A stretch of DNA of 53,266 bases from Yoonia sp. (GTDB lineage Bacteria; Pseudomonadota; Alphaproteobacteria; Rhodobacterales; Rhodobacteraceae), in NCBI RefSeq assembly GCF_014859355.1, contig NZ_JACUUJ010000021.1:1-53266 (forward strand). Reading direction: 5' to 3'. A program made the position numbers and the translations under genes. The notes under the pieces were generated by a model. That model made no database searches. It was given only the letters and a program-made list of their open reading frames with translations, and was not told the origin of the DNA. This document shows, one piece after another, positions 20,982-28,624 of the stretch; the first letter of the stretch is position 1, and every line of letters begins with the position of its first letter.

Positions 20982-21641
20982 TCATGATGGATTACGCAGA
21001 GCTGATACCTGCGCGCTGGTGATTTCAACCCCACCGTCAAGGATCAACATGGTCTGCCCACCTTGAACACGGATTTCGGTCACTTTGCTGTAGACATCGA
21101 TTGGATCACGCGCGACCTCTTGCCCGCCGGCCAAGCTGACCAGCTTGAAGGTATAGACCCCCGGCGCGAAGGGTGCGCCACCGGGGCCCACGCCCGCCCA
21201 TTCCACCGTCTCCGTTGTGGCCGGAATATCAATGCGCTGCACCTCGACCCCGGTTTCAGTACTGACGACGATCTGCGCCCGGTCCGCGATCATTGCCGGA
21301 TTGGGCGCGAGTATGACAGGCGCGCCGTCAAAATATGCAGGGGCCGCCGCGCGCACCTCTTTGCCTACCCAGGACGCAATATCTGCCAATCCGCTGATGT
21401 TTAGCTGAGCCGTCAAATTTTTCAGCAGGTCATTCGTCAGTACCGCCTGTTCGACCCCTGAAAAAGTCGCCAGTTGCACGGCATAATCCGACGAATCAAC
21501 CGGGTTAAGCGGATCCTGATTTTGCATTTGAACAGTAAGCATACGCAAGAATGTCTCAAAATCAGAACTGATTTTTTGTGTGGGCGGCGCCGGGGCTGCG
21601 GCGTTGGCCCTCGATTCAGTCGCTGTTTGTGCAATTTCCAT
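20982..21641 (-). CDS. flgD: Flagellar hook-capping protein FlgD
   Basis: This 219-residue protein has the FlgD N-terminal signature (FETFLRMLTVQMQNQDPLNP then DYAVQLATFSGVEQ) followed by the Ig/FlgD-Tudor-like core (VEWAGVGPGGAPFAPGVYTF). It caps the growing hook so that FlgE can polymerise. It lies downstream of fliK on the same strand, 9 bases after the fliK stop, as the last gene of that transcript. Unusually, no flgE follows; ubiB ends convergently instead. Confidence 0.93.
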   Translation of the reverse strand: MEIAQTATESRANAAAPAPPTQKISSDFETFLRMLTVQMQNQDPLNPVDSSDYAVQLATFSGVEQAVLTNDLLKNLTAQLNISGLADIASWVGKEVRAAAPAYFDGAPVILAPNPAMIADRAQIVVSTETGVEVQRIDIPATTETVEWAGVGPGGAPFAPGVYTFKLVSLAGGQEVARDPIDVYSKVTEIRVQGGQTMLILDGGVEITSAQVSALRNPS

Positions 21642-21650
21642 TTTATATCC

Positions 21651-23009
21651 CTACAAACGCATATCCAGGCTGGAGTTTGACCCGACTTGTGGCGCAATGA
21701 TCATCTCAGAAACGATAGCGTCAGCATTGGGTTCTACGGCATCAAACGCCGGCTTTGGTTGCGCGTCAGCATCGGCCGCCCCACCATCGCCACCAAAAGA
21801 AAATGCAATATTATCATAACCCAAGGCGCGAAATTCTTGTGTTAGCGCATCAATATGACGACGCATGAGGTCGGTTGTTTCCGGTCTATCCGCCAAAACA
21901 TGCAGCGTGATCGACTGATCAGCGACCGTCATTGTCATGCGCACGCGACCCAATTCTTCGGGATTCAAGGCAATTTCGGTCGTTTGGCCCGACTGGCCAG
22001 ACAAGACGACAGCCATTTGCCCCGCGACATGGCGAATCATCTCGCCTCCGGAGGGTGTCGGTGCCGCAATGGCATTTTGCGGTTGGCTTACAATGACAAC
22101 ACGCTCTGACGCGATGGGATCCGCAATTATATCAGGCAGTTGTTCTGTCTTTGCGTGGCGTTCCCCCTGCCTTTGTCCGTTTGTCATTTGTGACAGGGCG
22201 CGGGCCAGCAGAGGAGCCATTGCCGGTTGGTCCTGTTCAAGTGGTGCAGCCTGCATCGATATCCCAGGTAGCAGCGCATTGCCGCCTGACCCCTTTGATG
22301 CCGTCAGCGCACTGGCCTGGGCCTCAGTTGCTGCCGCTGCTGCAAGCCCGCTCGCCATGGATTTGTTCGGGCGCGCGATGATCGCCACTGCAGGTATTGC
22401 GCCCGACATTGGCATAGACACAGCACCGGCCGGTGGCAACCGAGACGGCGGACTGCGACCAACCGTATCAGCCATGGCCGCCCCGAACAGTTGCCCCGAC
22501 TGATGCTGCTGCAGGTTCAGCGGCATGACAGCCAACGATTGTTGCGGCGGCATAAAGAGCGCCCCTGGCGGAAAGCGTCCTTCAAACATGGTTTGCGCAA
22601 GTGAAATTGGCGGCTTAGCGGCCGCCAGCATCGGCGGATTTTGTGCTTTGTTCTGTTCCGGTCTCTCATTGGTCGGATCAGCCAATTCCCCCACTGGCTG
22701 CAAATCCGGGCTGTGATGTGGCACGCCTGCACTTGTAGCGGGCGCAAGTTGCACGTCAGCCGCGACAGGCGTCCGTTCGGATGCGGGCGCACCGGCATCG
22801 CCGACCAGTAGCACCCCGGAATCCGCCATCGATTCATGATCTGGCACCGTGATATTTTCATCTTCCCGTGAGATAGGAAGCAAATTCAATATCGCCGCAA
22901 AAAAGAATTCAGGATCAGATTCACCATCCATCACTGGCTGCGTCTCCACAGACACTGATCGCGCATTAACGGCCATCCATGCGGCATCGGGCGTTTGAAG
23001 CGGTGTCAT
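21651..23009 (-). CDS. fliK: Flagellar hook-length control protein FliK
   Basis: A 452-residue protein, Pro/Ala-rich and poorly conserved over most of its length, with the conserved FliK C-terminal domain near the end (IALNPEELGRVRMTMTV, then DLMRRHIDALTQEFRALGY). FliK is secreted as a molecular ruler and switches export specificity through FlhB. I start at 23009 (MTPLQTPDAAW) because AGGAG lies 6 bases upstream; the frame extends to 23084 without a comparable ribosome site. It is upstream of flgD and divergent from the flgJ-like gene. Confidence 0.85.
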   Translation of the reverse strand: MTPLQTPDAAWMAVNARSVSVETQPVMDGESDPEFFFAAILNLLPISREDENITVPDHESMADSGVLLVGDAGAPASERTPVAADVQLAPATSAGVPHHSPDLQPVGELADPTNERPEQNKAQNPPMLAAAKPPISLAQTMFEGRFPPGALFMPPQQSLAVMPLNLQQHQSGQLFGAAMADTVGRSPPSRLPPAGAVSMPMSGAIPAVAIIARPNKSMASGLAAAAATEAQASALTASKGSGGNALLPGISMQAAPLEQDQPAMAPLLARALSQMTNGQRQGERHAKTEQLPDIIADPIASERVVIVSQPQNAIAAPTPSGGEMIRHVAGQMAVVLSGQSGQTTEIALNPEELGRVRMTMTVADQSITLHVLADRPETTDLMRRHIDALTQEFRALGYDNIAFSFGGDGGAADADAQPKPAFDAVEPNADAIVSEMIIAPQVGSNSSLDMRL

Positions 23010-23056
23010 CGAATCTCCTGCATAGGCTGCTTTGGACATATCTTTGCGCAAAAAAC

Positions 23057-23071
23057 TTACTGATTGTTTAC
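23057..23071. promoter_or_regulatory. Weak CtrA-like site between fliK and flgJ-like gene
   Basis: TTAC-N7-TTAC with spacer TGATTGT keeps the spacing of the alphaproteobacterial CtrA box (TTAA-N7-TTAA) but has one mismatch in each half. It lies midway in the divergent fliK/flgJ control region, and its GATTGTT core resembles the stronger site at 42844. Confidence 0.25.
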
Positions 23072-23114
23072 GGCTCTCGGTCAAAACGGAAAAATACTCA
23101 CGACGGAGAACCCG

Positions 23115-23408
23115 ATGACGACAATACCTGTTCTACCCGCCCCTCGCGGCGCCGCTTCGATTCCTGATTTTGTAAAATCAGATGCACGACTTTATGACGC
23201 GGCCCAGAAGATGGAGGCAACTTTTCTGGCAGAAATGCTGAAATCTGCCGGGTTTGGCACAGGACGGCAGGCATTTGGTGGTGGCGTGGGCGAAGAACAG
23301 TTCACCTCGTTCCTCCGCGAAGAACAGGCCCGCGGGATGGTCGAAGCCGGTGGAATCGGCTTGGCGCAGGCTTTATTTGAAGCGATGAAGGTCCGGTTAG
23401 ATGGTTAA
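23115..23408 (+). CDS. flgJ: FlgJ-like rod-binding protein (no muramidase domain)
   Basis: A 97-residue protein matching only the N-terminal, rod-scaffolding domain of FlgJ: LYDAAQKMEATFLAEMLKSAGF, then EEQFTSFLREEQARGMVEAGGIGLA. The peptidoglycan-hydrolase half of enterobacterial FlgJ is missing, as in many alphaproteobacteria; a separate lytic transglycosylase is encoded at 37471. The start at 23115 is chosen for its GGAG at 6-8 bases; the frame extends upstream to 23064. The next gene overlaps its last 8 bases. Confidence 0.85.
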   Translation: MTTIPVLPAPRGAASIPDFVKSDARLYDAAQKMEATFLAEMLKSAGFGTGRQAFGGGVGEEQFTSFLREEQARGMVEAGGIGLAQALFEAMKVRLDG

Positions 23409-23742
23409 CCGGGCCGTCAAACAGTTGCAGGAGGTGCTTGAAGCAGAGCGCAAAGCCATTTGCAGCGCCGACTTTGACAGTCTGGCTGATCTTGCGCAAA
23501 GCAAAGCACAAATCTTCGCGGCTTTTGCGCACAGCGACCCTGATCTGGACCAGATCGCCAAAGTCAACAGGCAATTTGCCGAAAACCAGACATTGCTGGC
23601 TGCGGCTATCGCTGGCGTTAAAACCGCCCGCGACCGCATCGCTTTGCTACAAAAAGTGCGAGACGAATTGGGCGTTTACGACCAGAATGGCCAAATGGCC
23701 AATGCCGCAACTCCCCACCCTGGACTTGAAAAGAAAGCCTGA
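23401..23742 (+). CDS. FlgN-like export chaperone, putative
   Basis: This 113-residue, mostly helical, charged protein (VKQLQEVLEAERKAICSADF, then LAQSKAQIFAAFAH, TARDRIALLQKVRDELGVYD) resembles FlgN in length, coiled-coil character and position beside flgJ. FlgN escorts hook-filament junction proteins FlgK and FlgL to the export gate. The resemblance is of pattern, not of strict motifs, so the assignment is tentative. Its start overlaps the flgJ-like stop by 8 bases, implying coupled translation. FlgK and FlgL, the expected clients, are not encoded in this window. Confidence 0.55.
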   Translation: MVNRAVKQLQEVLEAERKAICSADFDSLADLAQSKAQIFAAFAHSDPDLDQIAKVNRQFAENQTLLAAAIAGVKTARDRIALLQKVRDELGVYDQNGQMANAATPHPGLEKKA

Positions 23743-23778
23743 TTTTGGATCAAATTGTGCGTATCTCACCATCTGATC

Positions 23779-23793
23779 TTAACGAATTTTTCA
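23779..23793. promoter_or_regulatory. CtrA-like element upstream of flagellin
   Basis: TTAA-CGAATTT-TTCA has a perfect first half and two mismatches in the second half of the TTAA-N7-TTAA CtrA consensus. It lies about 160-170 bases before the flagellin start, a plausible promoter position. Evidence is motif shape only. Confidence 0.3.
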
Positions 23794-23881
23794 GCGCATC
23801 ACCAGCAAAGTCAGGTCATCGCCAAAATGGCAGCATAGCCCTGAATTTGGGGCTTTAGACCCGTCAGAATGACGTTTCAAC

Positions 23882-23899
23882 CCGCATCAATACATGCGG
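23882..23899 (+). promoter_or_regulatory. Flagellin leader hairpin 1
   Basis: CCGCAT and ATGCGG form a perfect 6-bp stem around CAATAC, 52-69 bases before the flagellin start, presumably within the 5' untranslated mRNA. In Caulobacter, FlbT acts on the flagellin mRNA leader; flbT lies two genes downstream here, so a post-transcriptional role is a reasonable inference. Confidence 0.4.
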
Positions 23900-23914
23900 A
23901 TTTCTGAATTATCC

Positions 23915-23929
23915 GGGTGTAAAGCACCC
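23915..23929 (+). promoter_or_regulatory. Flagellin leader hairpin 2, next to the ribosome site
   Basis: GGGTG-TAAAG-CACCC makes a 5-bp stem ending 7 bases before the AAGGA ribosome-binding site (23937-23941) of the flagellin gene. Its closeness suggests it could influence ribosome access or mRNA stability. Confidence 0.4.
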
Positions 23930-23950
23930 CCTTTCCAAGGACCATGCAAC

Positions 23951-25489
23951 ATGTCCAGCATACTGACAAACAACAGCGCAATGGTTGCGCTACAGACCCT
24001 GAAATCCATCAACGGTGATCTGTCCAAAACACAGGCAATGATCTCGACCGGCAAGGAGGTTGGCTCCGCAAAAGACAACGCCGCCGTTTGGGCAATTTCG
24101 AAGGTCATGGAATCTGACGTCAAGGGTTTCAAGGCAATTTCAGAAAGCTTGTCGCTCGGCAGCTCTTCGGTGGCCGTAGCACGCAATGGCGCCGAAACCG
24201 TGACAAACCTGTTGACCGATATGAAGGAAAAAATAGTCGCGGCTCAGGGTGAAAACGTTGACCGGTCAAAGCTGCAGGACGATATCAAAGCTCTGACAGA
24301 TCAAATTGCCTCTGTTGTTGGGGCCGCGCAGTTCAACGGGCTTAATCTGCTCAAGGGCACGGCAAGCGTGAATGTTTTGTCCTCACTTGACAGGGCGAGT
24401 GATGGCACGGTCACTTCGTCCAATATCACAGTCGCACGTCAGGACCTGAGCTTTGATGCCGGTTCATACGGCACCGGTGCGGACCTCAGCACGAATGTCA
24501 CAACGACATTGGGGGGCAACCTTGCCGCAGACGGGACGGGCGATGCGTTTTCAAATGGGGCGAATAAACTTGCCGCAACTGTTGCCGGTACAATCACCGC
24601 TGGTGAAACATACAACTTCCAGATTGCCGGTGAAACCGTCAGTTTCACCACCACGACCCCTAACGCGAACGACCTTGCAAACGGATTGACTGCAGCCATC
24701 AACGCCGCTGGGATCGAAGGGATCACCGCCGATGTCAATGCCGCAGTCATCACGATCAATTCAACTTCAAAATTTGAAGATGTCATCGTCAATACCACTG
24801 GAAATGGCGGTGCTACATTCGCTTTGCAAGCAAACGGTGTGACAGCGGCTGCAAGCACGACAAACACACAAACAATCAATGCGCGCGCATCAGAGCTCAC
24901 ATTTTCGACAACGGCAGGCGTCAACGAAGGCGACGGTTATCGCGCCACTATTGGCGGCGTCAACTATGACTATATCGCCGGTCCGGGCGAGACATTTGAG
25001 GATGTCGCACGCGGGTTGAAAACAGTGATTGACGGTGCAGGTCTCGCCAATGTTGAAACCAACGTGAAACAAGATGCAACAACAGGCGCATGGACCCTGC
25101 AGATCGACAATGCAGGCACCGCGTTGACCCTAACCGAAGCCGGGGCTGCCGGTGGCAAGGCAACGGGGGGGCTTGTGGGGCTCGACAAGATGGATGTCAC
25201 CACCGGACGCGGGGTCACCGCCGCATTGAGCAATATCGAAACGCTAATCAATACAACCATTGATGCCGCAGCTGCTTTCGGGTCAAGCCAGGGCCGAATC
25301 GAAACGCAGTCTGATTTCATTTCAAAACTGACTGATTCTCTGAAATCAGGCATTGGGGCATTGGTTGACGCCGACATGGAAGAAGCGTCTGCCCGGCTAC
25401 AAGCATTGCAGGTGCAACAACAGTTGGGTGTGCAGTCCTTGTCGATCGCCAACCAGGCTCCGCAGACAATCCTGTCATTGTTCAGATAA
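23951..25489 (+). CDS. Flagellin
   Basis: This 512-residue filament protein starts at 23951 (MSSILTNNSAMVALQTLKSIN), with AAGGA 9 bases upstream. The conserved N-terminal D0/D1 domain spans about residues 1-140 (ISTGKEVGSAKDNAAVWAIS, then DDIKALTDQIASVVGAAQFN), and the C-terminal D0/D1 domain the last 90 (GRIETQSDFISKLTDSLKSG to SLSIANQAPQTILSLFR). The central Thr/Ala/Gly-rich domain of about 280 residues is variable and would be surface exposed. The gene has a long structured leader, a terminator-like hairpin after it, and flaF/flbT downstream. It is exported by the type III gate encoded in the same locus. Confidence 0.95.
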   Translation: MSSILTNNSAMVALQTLKSINGDLSKTQAMISTGKEVGSAKDNAAVWAISKVMESDVKGFKAISESLSLGSSSVAVARNGAETVTNLLTDMKEKIVAAQGENVDRSKLQDDIKALTDQIASVVGAAQFNGLNLLKGTASVNVLSSLDRASDGTVTSSNITVARQDLSFDAGSYGTGADLSTNVTTTLGGNLAADGTGDAFSNGANKLAATVAGTITAGETYNFQIAGETVSFTTTTPNANDLANGLTAAINAAGIEGITADVNAAVITINSTSKFEDVIVNTTGNGGATFALQANGVTAAASTTNTQTINARASELTFSTTAGVNEGDGYRATIGGVNYDYIAGPGETFEDVARGLKTVIDGAGLANVETNVKQDATTGAWTLQIDNAGTALTLTEAGAAGGKATGGLVGLDKMDVTTGRGVTAALSNIETLINTTIDAAAAFGSSQGRIETQSDFISKLTDSLKSGIGALVDADMEEASARLQALQVQQQLGVQSLSIANQAPQTILSLFR

Positions 25490-25496
25490 GTCAGCC

Positions 25497-25531
25497 AAGT
25501 GGCGTCGCACCACGCGGCGCCACTTTTCTTT
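25497..25531 (+). terminator. Terminator-like hairpin after flagellin
   Basis: AAGTGGCG (25497-25504) and CGCCACTT (25518-25525) pair perfectly across a 13-base loop, followed by TTTTCTTT. It lies just after the flagellin stop and would end or attenuate transcription before flaF, allowing flagellin mRNA to be made in excess of flaF/flbT. Confidence 0.7.
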
Positions 25532-25534
25532 AGC

Positions 25535-25549
25535 CGCGGCAAAGCCGCG
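25535..25549 (+). promoter_or_regulatory. Second hairpin in the flagellin-flaF gap
   Basis: CGCGGC-AAA-GCCGCG forms a tight 6-bp GC stem immediately after the terminator-like structure and 32 bases before the flaF ATG. It may protect the 3' end of flagellin mRNA or modulate flaF expression. Confidence 0.35.
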
Positions 25550-25581
25550 CTTCGTTCAATATTGTCCCGGAAGGACCACAC

Positions 25582-25956
25582 GTGAACGCCATCGAACAAG
25601 CCCGGCAAGCATATGCCCCAACCCAATTCTCGATCCGCACTAACCGTTCGGTCGAAGCGCAACTTTTCAGCCAGATCACAGCAAGGCTGAGACAAGCGGC
25701 GACGGGCCAACCTACCAACTTTCCTGCCCTCGTCGCAGCCGTGCATGAAAATCGCCGGATGTGGGCGGCCATGGCAGCGGACGTTGCCGATGGTGACAAC
25801 GCCCTGCCGCGCCCGCTACGTGCGCAGATTTTCTACCTTGCAGAATTTACCGAGACGCACAGCCGTCGGGTTTTGCGCCACGACGCAGACGTCAGCGCAC
25901 TCATAGACATCAACACAGCCGTCATCCGCGGTTTGAACAGTCGCGGGGTCGCGTGA
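25582..25956 (+). CDS. flaF: Flagellar biosynthesis regulator FlaF
   Basis: The 124-residue protein matches FlaF: MNAIEQARQAYAPTQFSIRT at the start, with RRMWAAMAADVADGDNALP and LRAQIFYLAEFTETHSRRVL inside. In Caulobacter FlaF is a flagellin secretion chaperone acting together with FlbT (established there). GGAAGGA precedes the start. Its stop overlaps the flbT ATG by four bases, so the two regulators are made in a coupled way. Confidence 0.92.
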   Translation: MNAIEQARQAYAPTQFSIRTNRSVEAQLFSQITARLRQAATGQPTNFPALVAAVHENRRMWAAMAADVADGDNALPRPLRAQIFYLAEFTETHSRRVLRHDADVSALIDINTAVIRGLNSRGVA

Positions 25957-26357
25957 TGTCTGGCCTCGTGCTGAAGTTAAATCCAAAAGAACGCGTGTTG
26001 GTCAATGGCGCCGTTATTGAAAACGGAGACAGGCGTAGCCGGTTATCAATTCTGACACCAAATGCAAATATCCTGCGCTTGCGTGATGCTATCCGCCCGG
26101 AGGAGGTGAACACACCTGTGCGCCGGGTGTGCTATATCGCCCAGCTTGTCCTGTCTGGGGATGTGGCGAAAGACGATGCCAGACTGCAGATCCTGCGCGG
26201 GATTGAACAGCTCAGCCAGGCATTGCGTGATCAGGAAAGCCGTGCGCAACTTGACGCGGCAACAGATGCGACAGATCGCCATGATTATTATCGTGCGTTG
26301 AAAGCCTTGCGCAACTTGCTCCCGCGCGAAGCGCGATTGCTTGCGGGGCATAATTGA
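25953..26357 (+). CDS. flbT: Flagellin synthesis repressor FlbT
   Basis: This 134-residue protein matches FlbT (LVLKLNPKERVLVNGAVIEN, then RRSRLSILTPNANILRLRDAI, RRVCYIAQLVLSGD). In Caulobacter FlbT associates with the flagellin mRNA leader and lowers its stability until the hook is complete. The flagellin leader here carries two hairpins, which makes local autoregulation plausible but unproven. It overlaps flaF upstream and the DUF1217 gene downstream by four bases each. Confidence 0.93.
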   Translation: MMSGLVLKLNPKERVLVNGAVIENGDRRSRLSILTPNANILRLRDAIRPEEVNTPVRRVCYIAQLVLSGDVAKDDARLQILRGIEQLSQALRDQESRAQLDAATDATDRHDYYRALKALRNLLPREARLLAGHN

Positions 26358-27175
26358 TGGTGTTTCAACCTGTGACCCCACTTTCCGGCTATGCGGGCTG
26401 GCGGTTTCTGCAACGTACCTTAGAATCCCAGCAGTCCGCATTTGTTCAAGCTCAGCCCGTGACCCGTGCTACAGATTATTTTCGCAAAAACATCCCGCAG
26501 GTGCGCACAGCAGATGATCTTGTTAATGATCGCAGGCTGTTGTCTGTGGCTTTGGGGGCCTTTGGGCTGGATGACGACATCAAAAACAAAGCTTTTATCC
26601 GCAAAATTCTTGCGGACGGCACAATCGCCGATGATGCGCTCTCAAACCGGCTTGCAGATAAACGTTATCAAGAGTTTAGCCGGACCTTTGGTTTTGGCGA
26701 TAGCCCCGTGCCGCGCACGGCGCTGTCATCATTTCCCGACCAGATTATCGCTCGTTTTGAGGTCCGCCAATTTCAACGTGCGGTGGGCGAGCAGAACAAT
26801 GATCTGCGTCTTGCTCTGAATGTCGAACAAGGCCTTTCTGACATTAACTCTGCTACCAAAAGCCAGAATGCCAAGTGGTTTTCAATCATGGGCAACACCC
26901 CACTCAGAACCGTTTTTCAGACGGCGCTTGGACTGCCGACCGGGTTGGCAAGCATTGATCTGGACCAACAACTTGACGTGTTCAAGCAGAAGGCGAAATC
27001 GACCTTCGGAACAGACGACATTGGCGAGATTGCCAGCCCCGCCAATCAAGAAAAACTGATTCGACTGTTTCTGGTTCGGACAGAAGCAGCCACCATAAGC
27101 GTCAGCACCGGCGCATCGACGGCCTTGACGCTTTTGCAGGCATCACCGCGGCCCCTTCTTTTAGGCGCGCCGTGA
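26354..27175 (+). CDS. DUF1217 flagellar protein
   Basis: This 273-residue protein belongs to the DUF1217 family, which occurs in alphaproteobacterial flagellar clusters and has no settled function. The family character is seen in PLSGYAGWRFLQRTLESQQ near the N-terminus, VNDRRLLSVALGAFGLDDD and KRYQEFSRTFGFGD. It has no obvious signal peptide or membrane segment. Helical content and position after flbT suggest a structural or export-linked role. It overlaps flbT by four bases and ends 8 bases from the convergent fliI stop. Confidence 0.82.
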   Translation: MMVFQPVTPLSGYAGWRFLQRTLESQQSAFVQAQPVTRATDYFRKNIPQVRTADDLVNDRRLLSVALGAFGLDDDIKNKAFIRKILADGTIADDALSNRLADKRYQEFSRTFGFGDSPVPRTALSSFPDQIIARFEVRQFQRAVGEQNNDLRLALNVEQGLSDINSATKSQNAKWFSIMGNTPLRTVFQTALGLPTGLASIDLDQQLDVFKQKAKSTFGTDDIGEIASPANQEKLIRLFLVRTEAATISVSTGASTALTLLQASPRPLLLGAP

Positions 27176-27183
27176 CCTGATCG

Positions 27184-28548
27184 TCAGGTCTTTGTCTCGC
27201 CGATTTCATCGGATTTCATCTGACCCCCATTCCCGACGATCGCTTGACGCAATTTTGCAAAATGGGCCAAGCTGCCGCGCCCATCATGTAGAGACAAGAA
27301 TGTGTCCAGTTTTGGATAGGCTGCGACAGCCGCATCCAAATCCTTGTCGGATCCTTCAGCATATAACCCCGCCTGAATCATCAACCGCGCCGATTCATAA
27401 CGGCCGAGCAATCCGCGCGCTTGCGCGATCATTTTGTTTTCTTGTGCGCTCGCCGCAGCGGGCAAAGACCGTGATACGGATCGCAACACGTCAATCGCAG
27501 GGAATCGCCCGCGTTCGGCGATCGCACGGTCCAGCACAACATGACCATCCAATACACCACGCAACATATCTGCCACCGGTTCATCCATATCAGACCCGGC
27601 CACCAAAACCGAAAAGACTGCGGTAATATCCCCCATCTCGCCCGCGCCCGGCCCGGCGCGTTCACACAGTGCCGCGACCGCAGGACCTGTCGATGCAGGA
27701 TAACCCCGCAAATTCGCCATCTCACCACCCGCGACCGCCAATTCACGATGCGCCTCGCAGAACCTGGTCACGGAATCCACCACCAACAACACCTGCTTGC
27801 CTGCATCCCGAAAGTGCTCGGCCACGGCAACGGCGGCCCATGTGCACCTTCGCCGCACCTGCGGTGCCTGATCCGATGTCGCGGCAACCACAACCGATCG
27901 CGCCATGCCCGCCGGCCCCAACACATCCTGCACAAAATGACGCACTTCGCGCCCACGTTCGCCGACCAGCGCAATCACGATGACATCTGCCACAATATCC
28001 CGAGCAAGATCCGCCAAGAGCGTCGATTTTCCGACCCCGGACCCGGCGAAAAGCCCGATCCGCTGGCCCTGCACCAACGGAAGCAACGTGTTGAACACGG
28101 CTAAACCCGTTTCCAACCGGGCGCCCATTGGCCGCCGGTCATGCGGTGCGGGCGGTGCCGCGCGTAATGGGCGAGGCATCAGGCCCGGCAGCAAGGTTCG
28201 GCCATCCAAGGGGCAGCCATCAGGGTCTATGACCCGGCCCATCCACGAGTTATCGGGGGCAAATGGCGGGGGCTGCATCATCTGCACCCGATGCCCGATT
28301 GAAACCCCGTCAAGCGGGCCATCAAACAGCACATGCGCGCCCTGCGCATCCAGTTTTACAACCTCACCCATGCTAGTCTGTACCCCAAGATGGATTGTCG
28401 CACGATCCCCCACCCGCACGGTATCAACCAATCCGCCAACCTGAATCATTCCGGCAGACACACCAATCACCCGCCCAACCCTGTGCATGGGTGTCAGTGA
28501 TGCAATGCGCGCCGTCATACGCTCAAACAAATCTGCCGTCATTTTCAA
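27184..28548 (-). CDS. fliI: Flagellar type III export ATPase FliI
   Basis: This 454-residue F1-ATPase-beta-like protein unfolds and delivers export substrates at the flagellar gate. Walker A is GLFAGSGVGKSTLLADLA, the catalytic region VIVIALVGERGREV, and Walker B VLLVVDSVTRFCEAHREL; the FliI/YscN signature GYPASTGPAVAALCERAG is present. Its regulator FliH is encoded far away at 44500. It stands as a single minus-strand gene between two plus-strand flagellar blocks, sharing a divergent control region with flgB. Confidence 0.95.
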   Translation of the reverse strand: MKMTADLFERMTARIASLTPMHRVGRVIGVSAGMIQVGGLVDTVRVGDRATIHLGVQTSMGEVVKLDAQGAHVLFDGPLDGVSIGHRVQMMQPPPFAPDNSWMGRVIDPDGCPLDGRTLLPGLMPRPLRAAPPAPHDRRPMGARLETGLAVFNTLLPLVQGQRIGLFAGSGVGKSTLLADLARDIVADVIVIALVGERGREVRHFVQDVLGPAGMARSVVVAATSDQAPQVRRRCTWAAVAVAEHFRDAGKQVLLVVDSVTRFCEAHRELAVAGGEMANLRGYPASTGPAVAALCERAGPGAGEMGDITAVFSVLVAGSDMDEPVADMLRGVLDGHVVLDRAIAERGRFPAIDVLRSVSRSLPAAASAQENKMIAQARGLLGRYESARLMIQAGLYAEGSDKDLDAAVAAYPKLDTFLSLHDGRGSLAHFAKLRQAIVGNGGQMKSDEIGETKT

Positions 28549-28572
28549 TCTCTCCGGTTAACCACACCTCTT

Positions 28573-28593
28573 CTTAAGGAATCAGGCTTAAGG
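28573..28593. promoter_or_regulatory. CTTAAGG direct repeats in the fliI/flgB control region
   Basis: Two copies of CTTAAGG (28573-28579 and 28587-28593), 14 bases apart, lie in the 76-base gap between the divergent fliI and flgB starts. A GTTAACCA element sits just to the left (28557-28564). The spacing does not fit the CtrA box, so the binding factor is unknown. Confidence 0.3.
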
Positions 28594-28624
28594 CTTTGTT
28601 GAAGCCAACAGAGGGAGAACCCCG

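Noticed and set aside
23743-23950. Sigma-54 promoter ahead of flagellin (TGGCAG near 23828)
   Set aside because: No GC element at the -12 position with correct spacing.
24439-25746. Minus-strand ORFs opposite flagellin and flaF (161 and 258 codons)
   Set aside because: Shadow frames of strongly conserved plus-strand genes, with no family motif.
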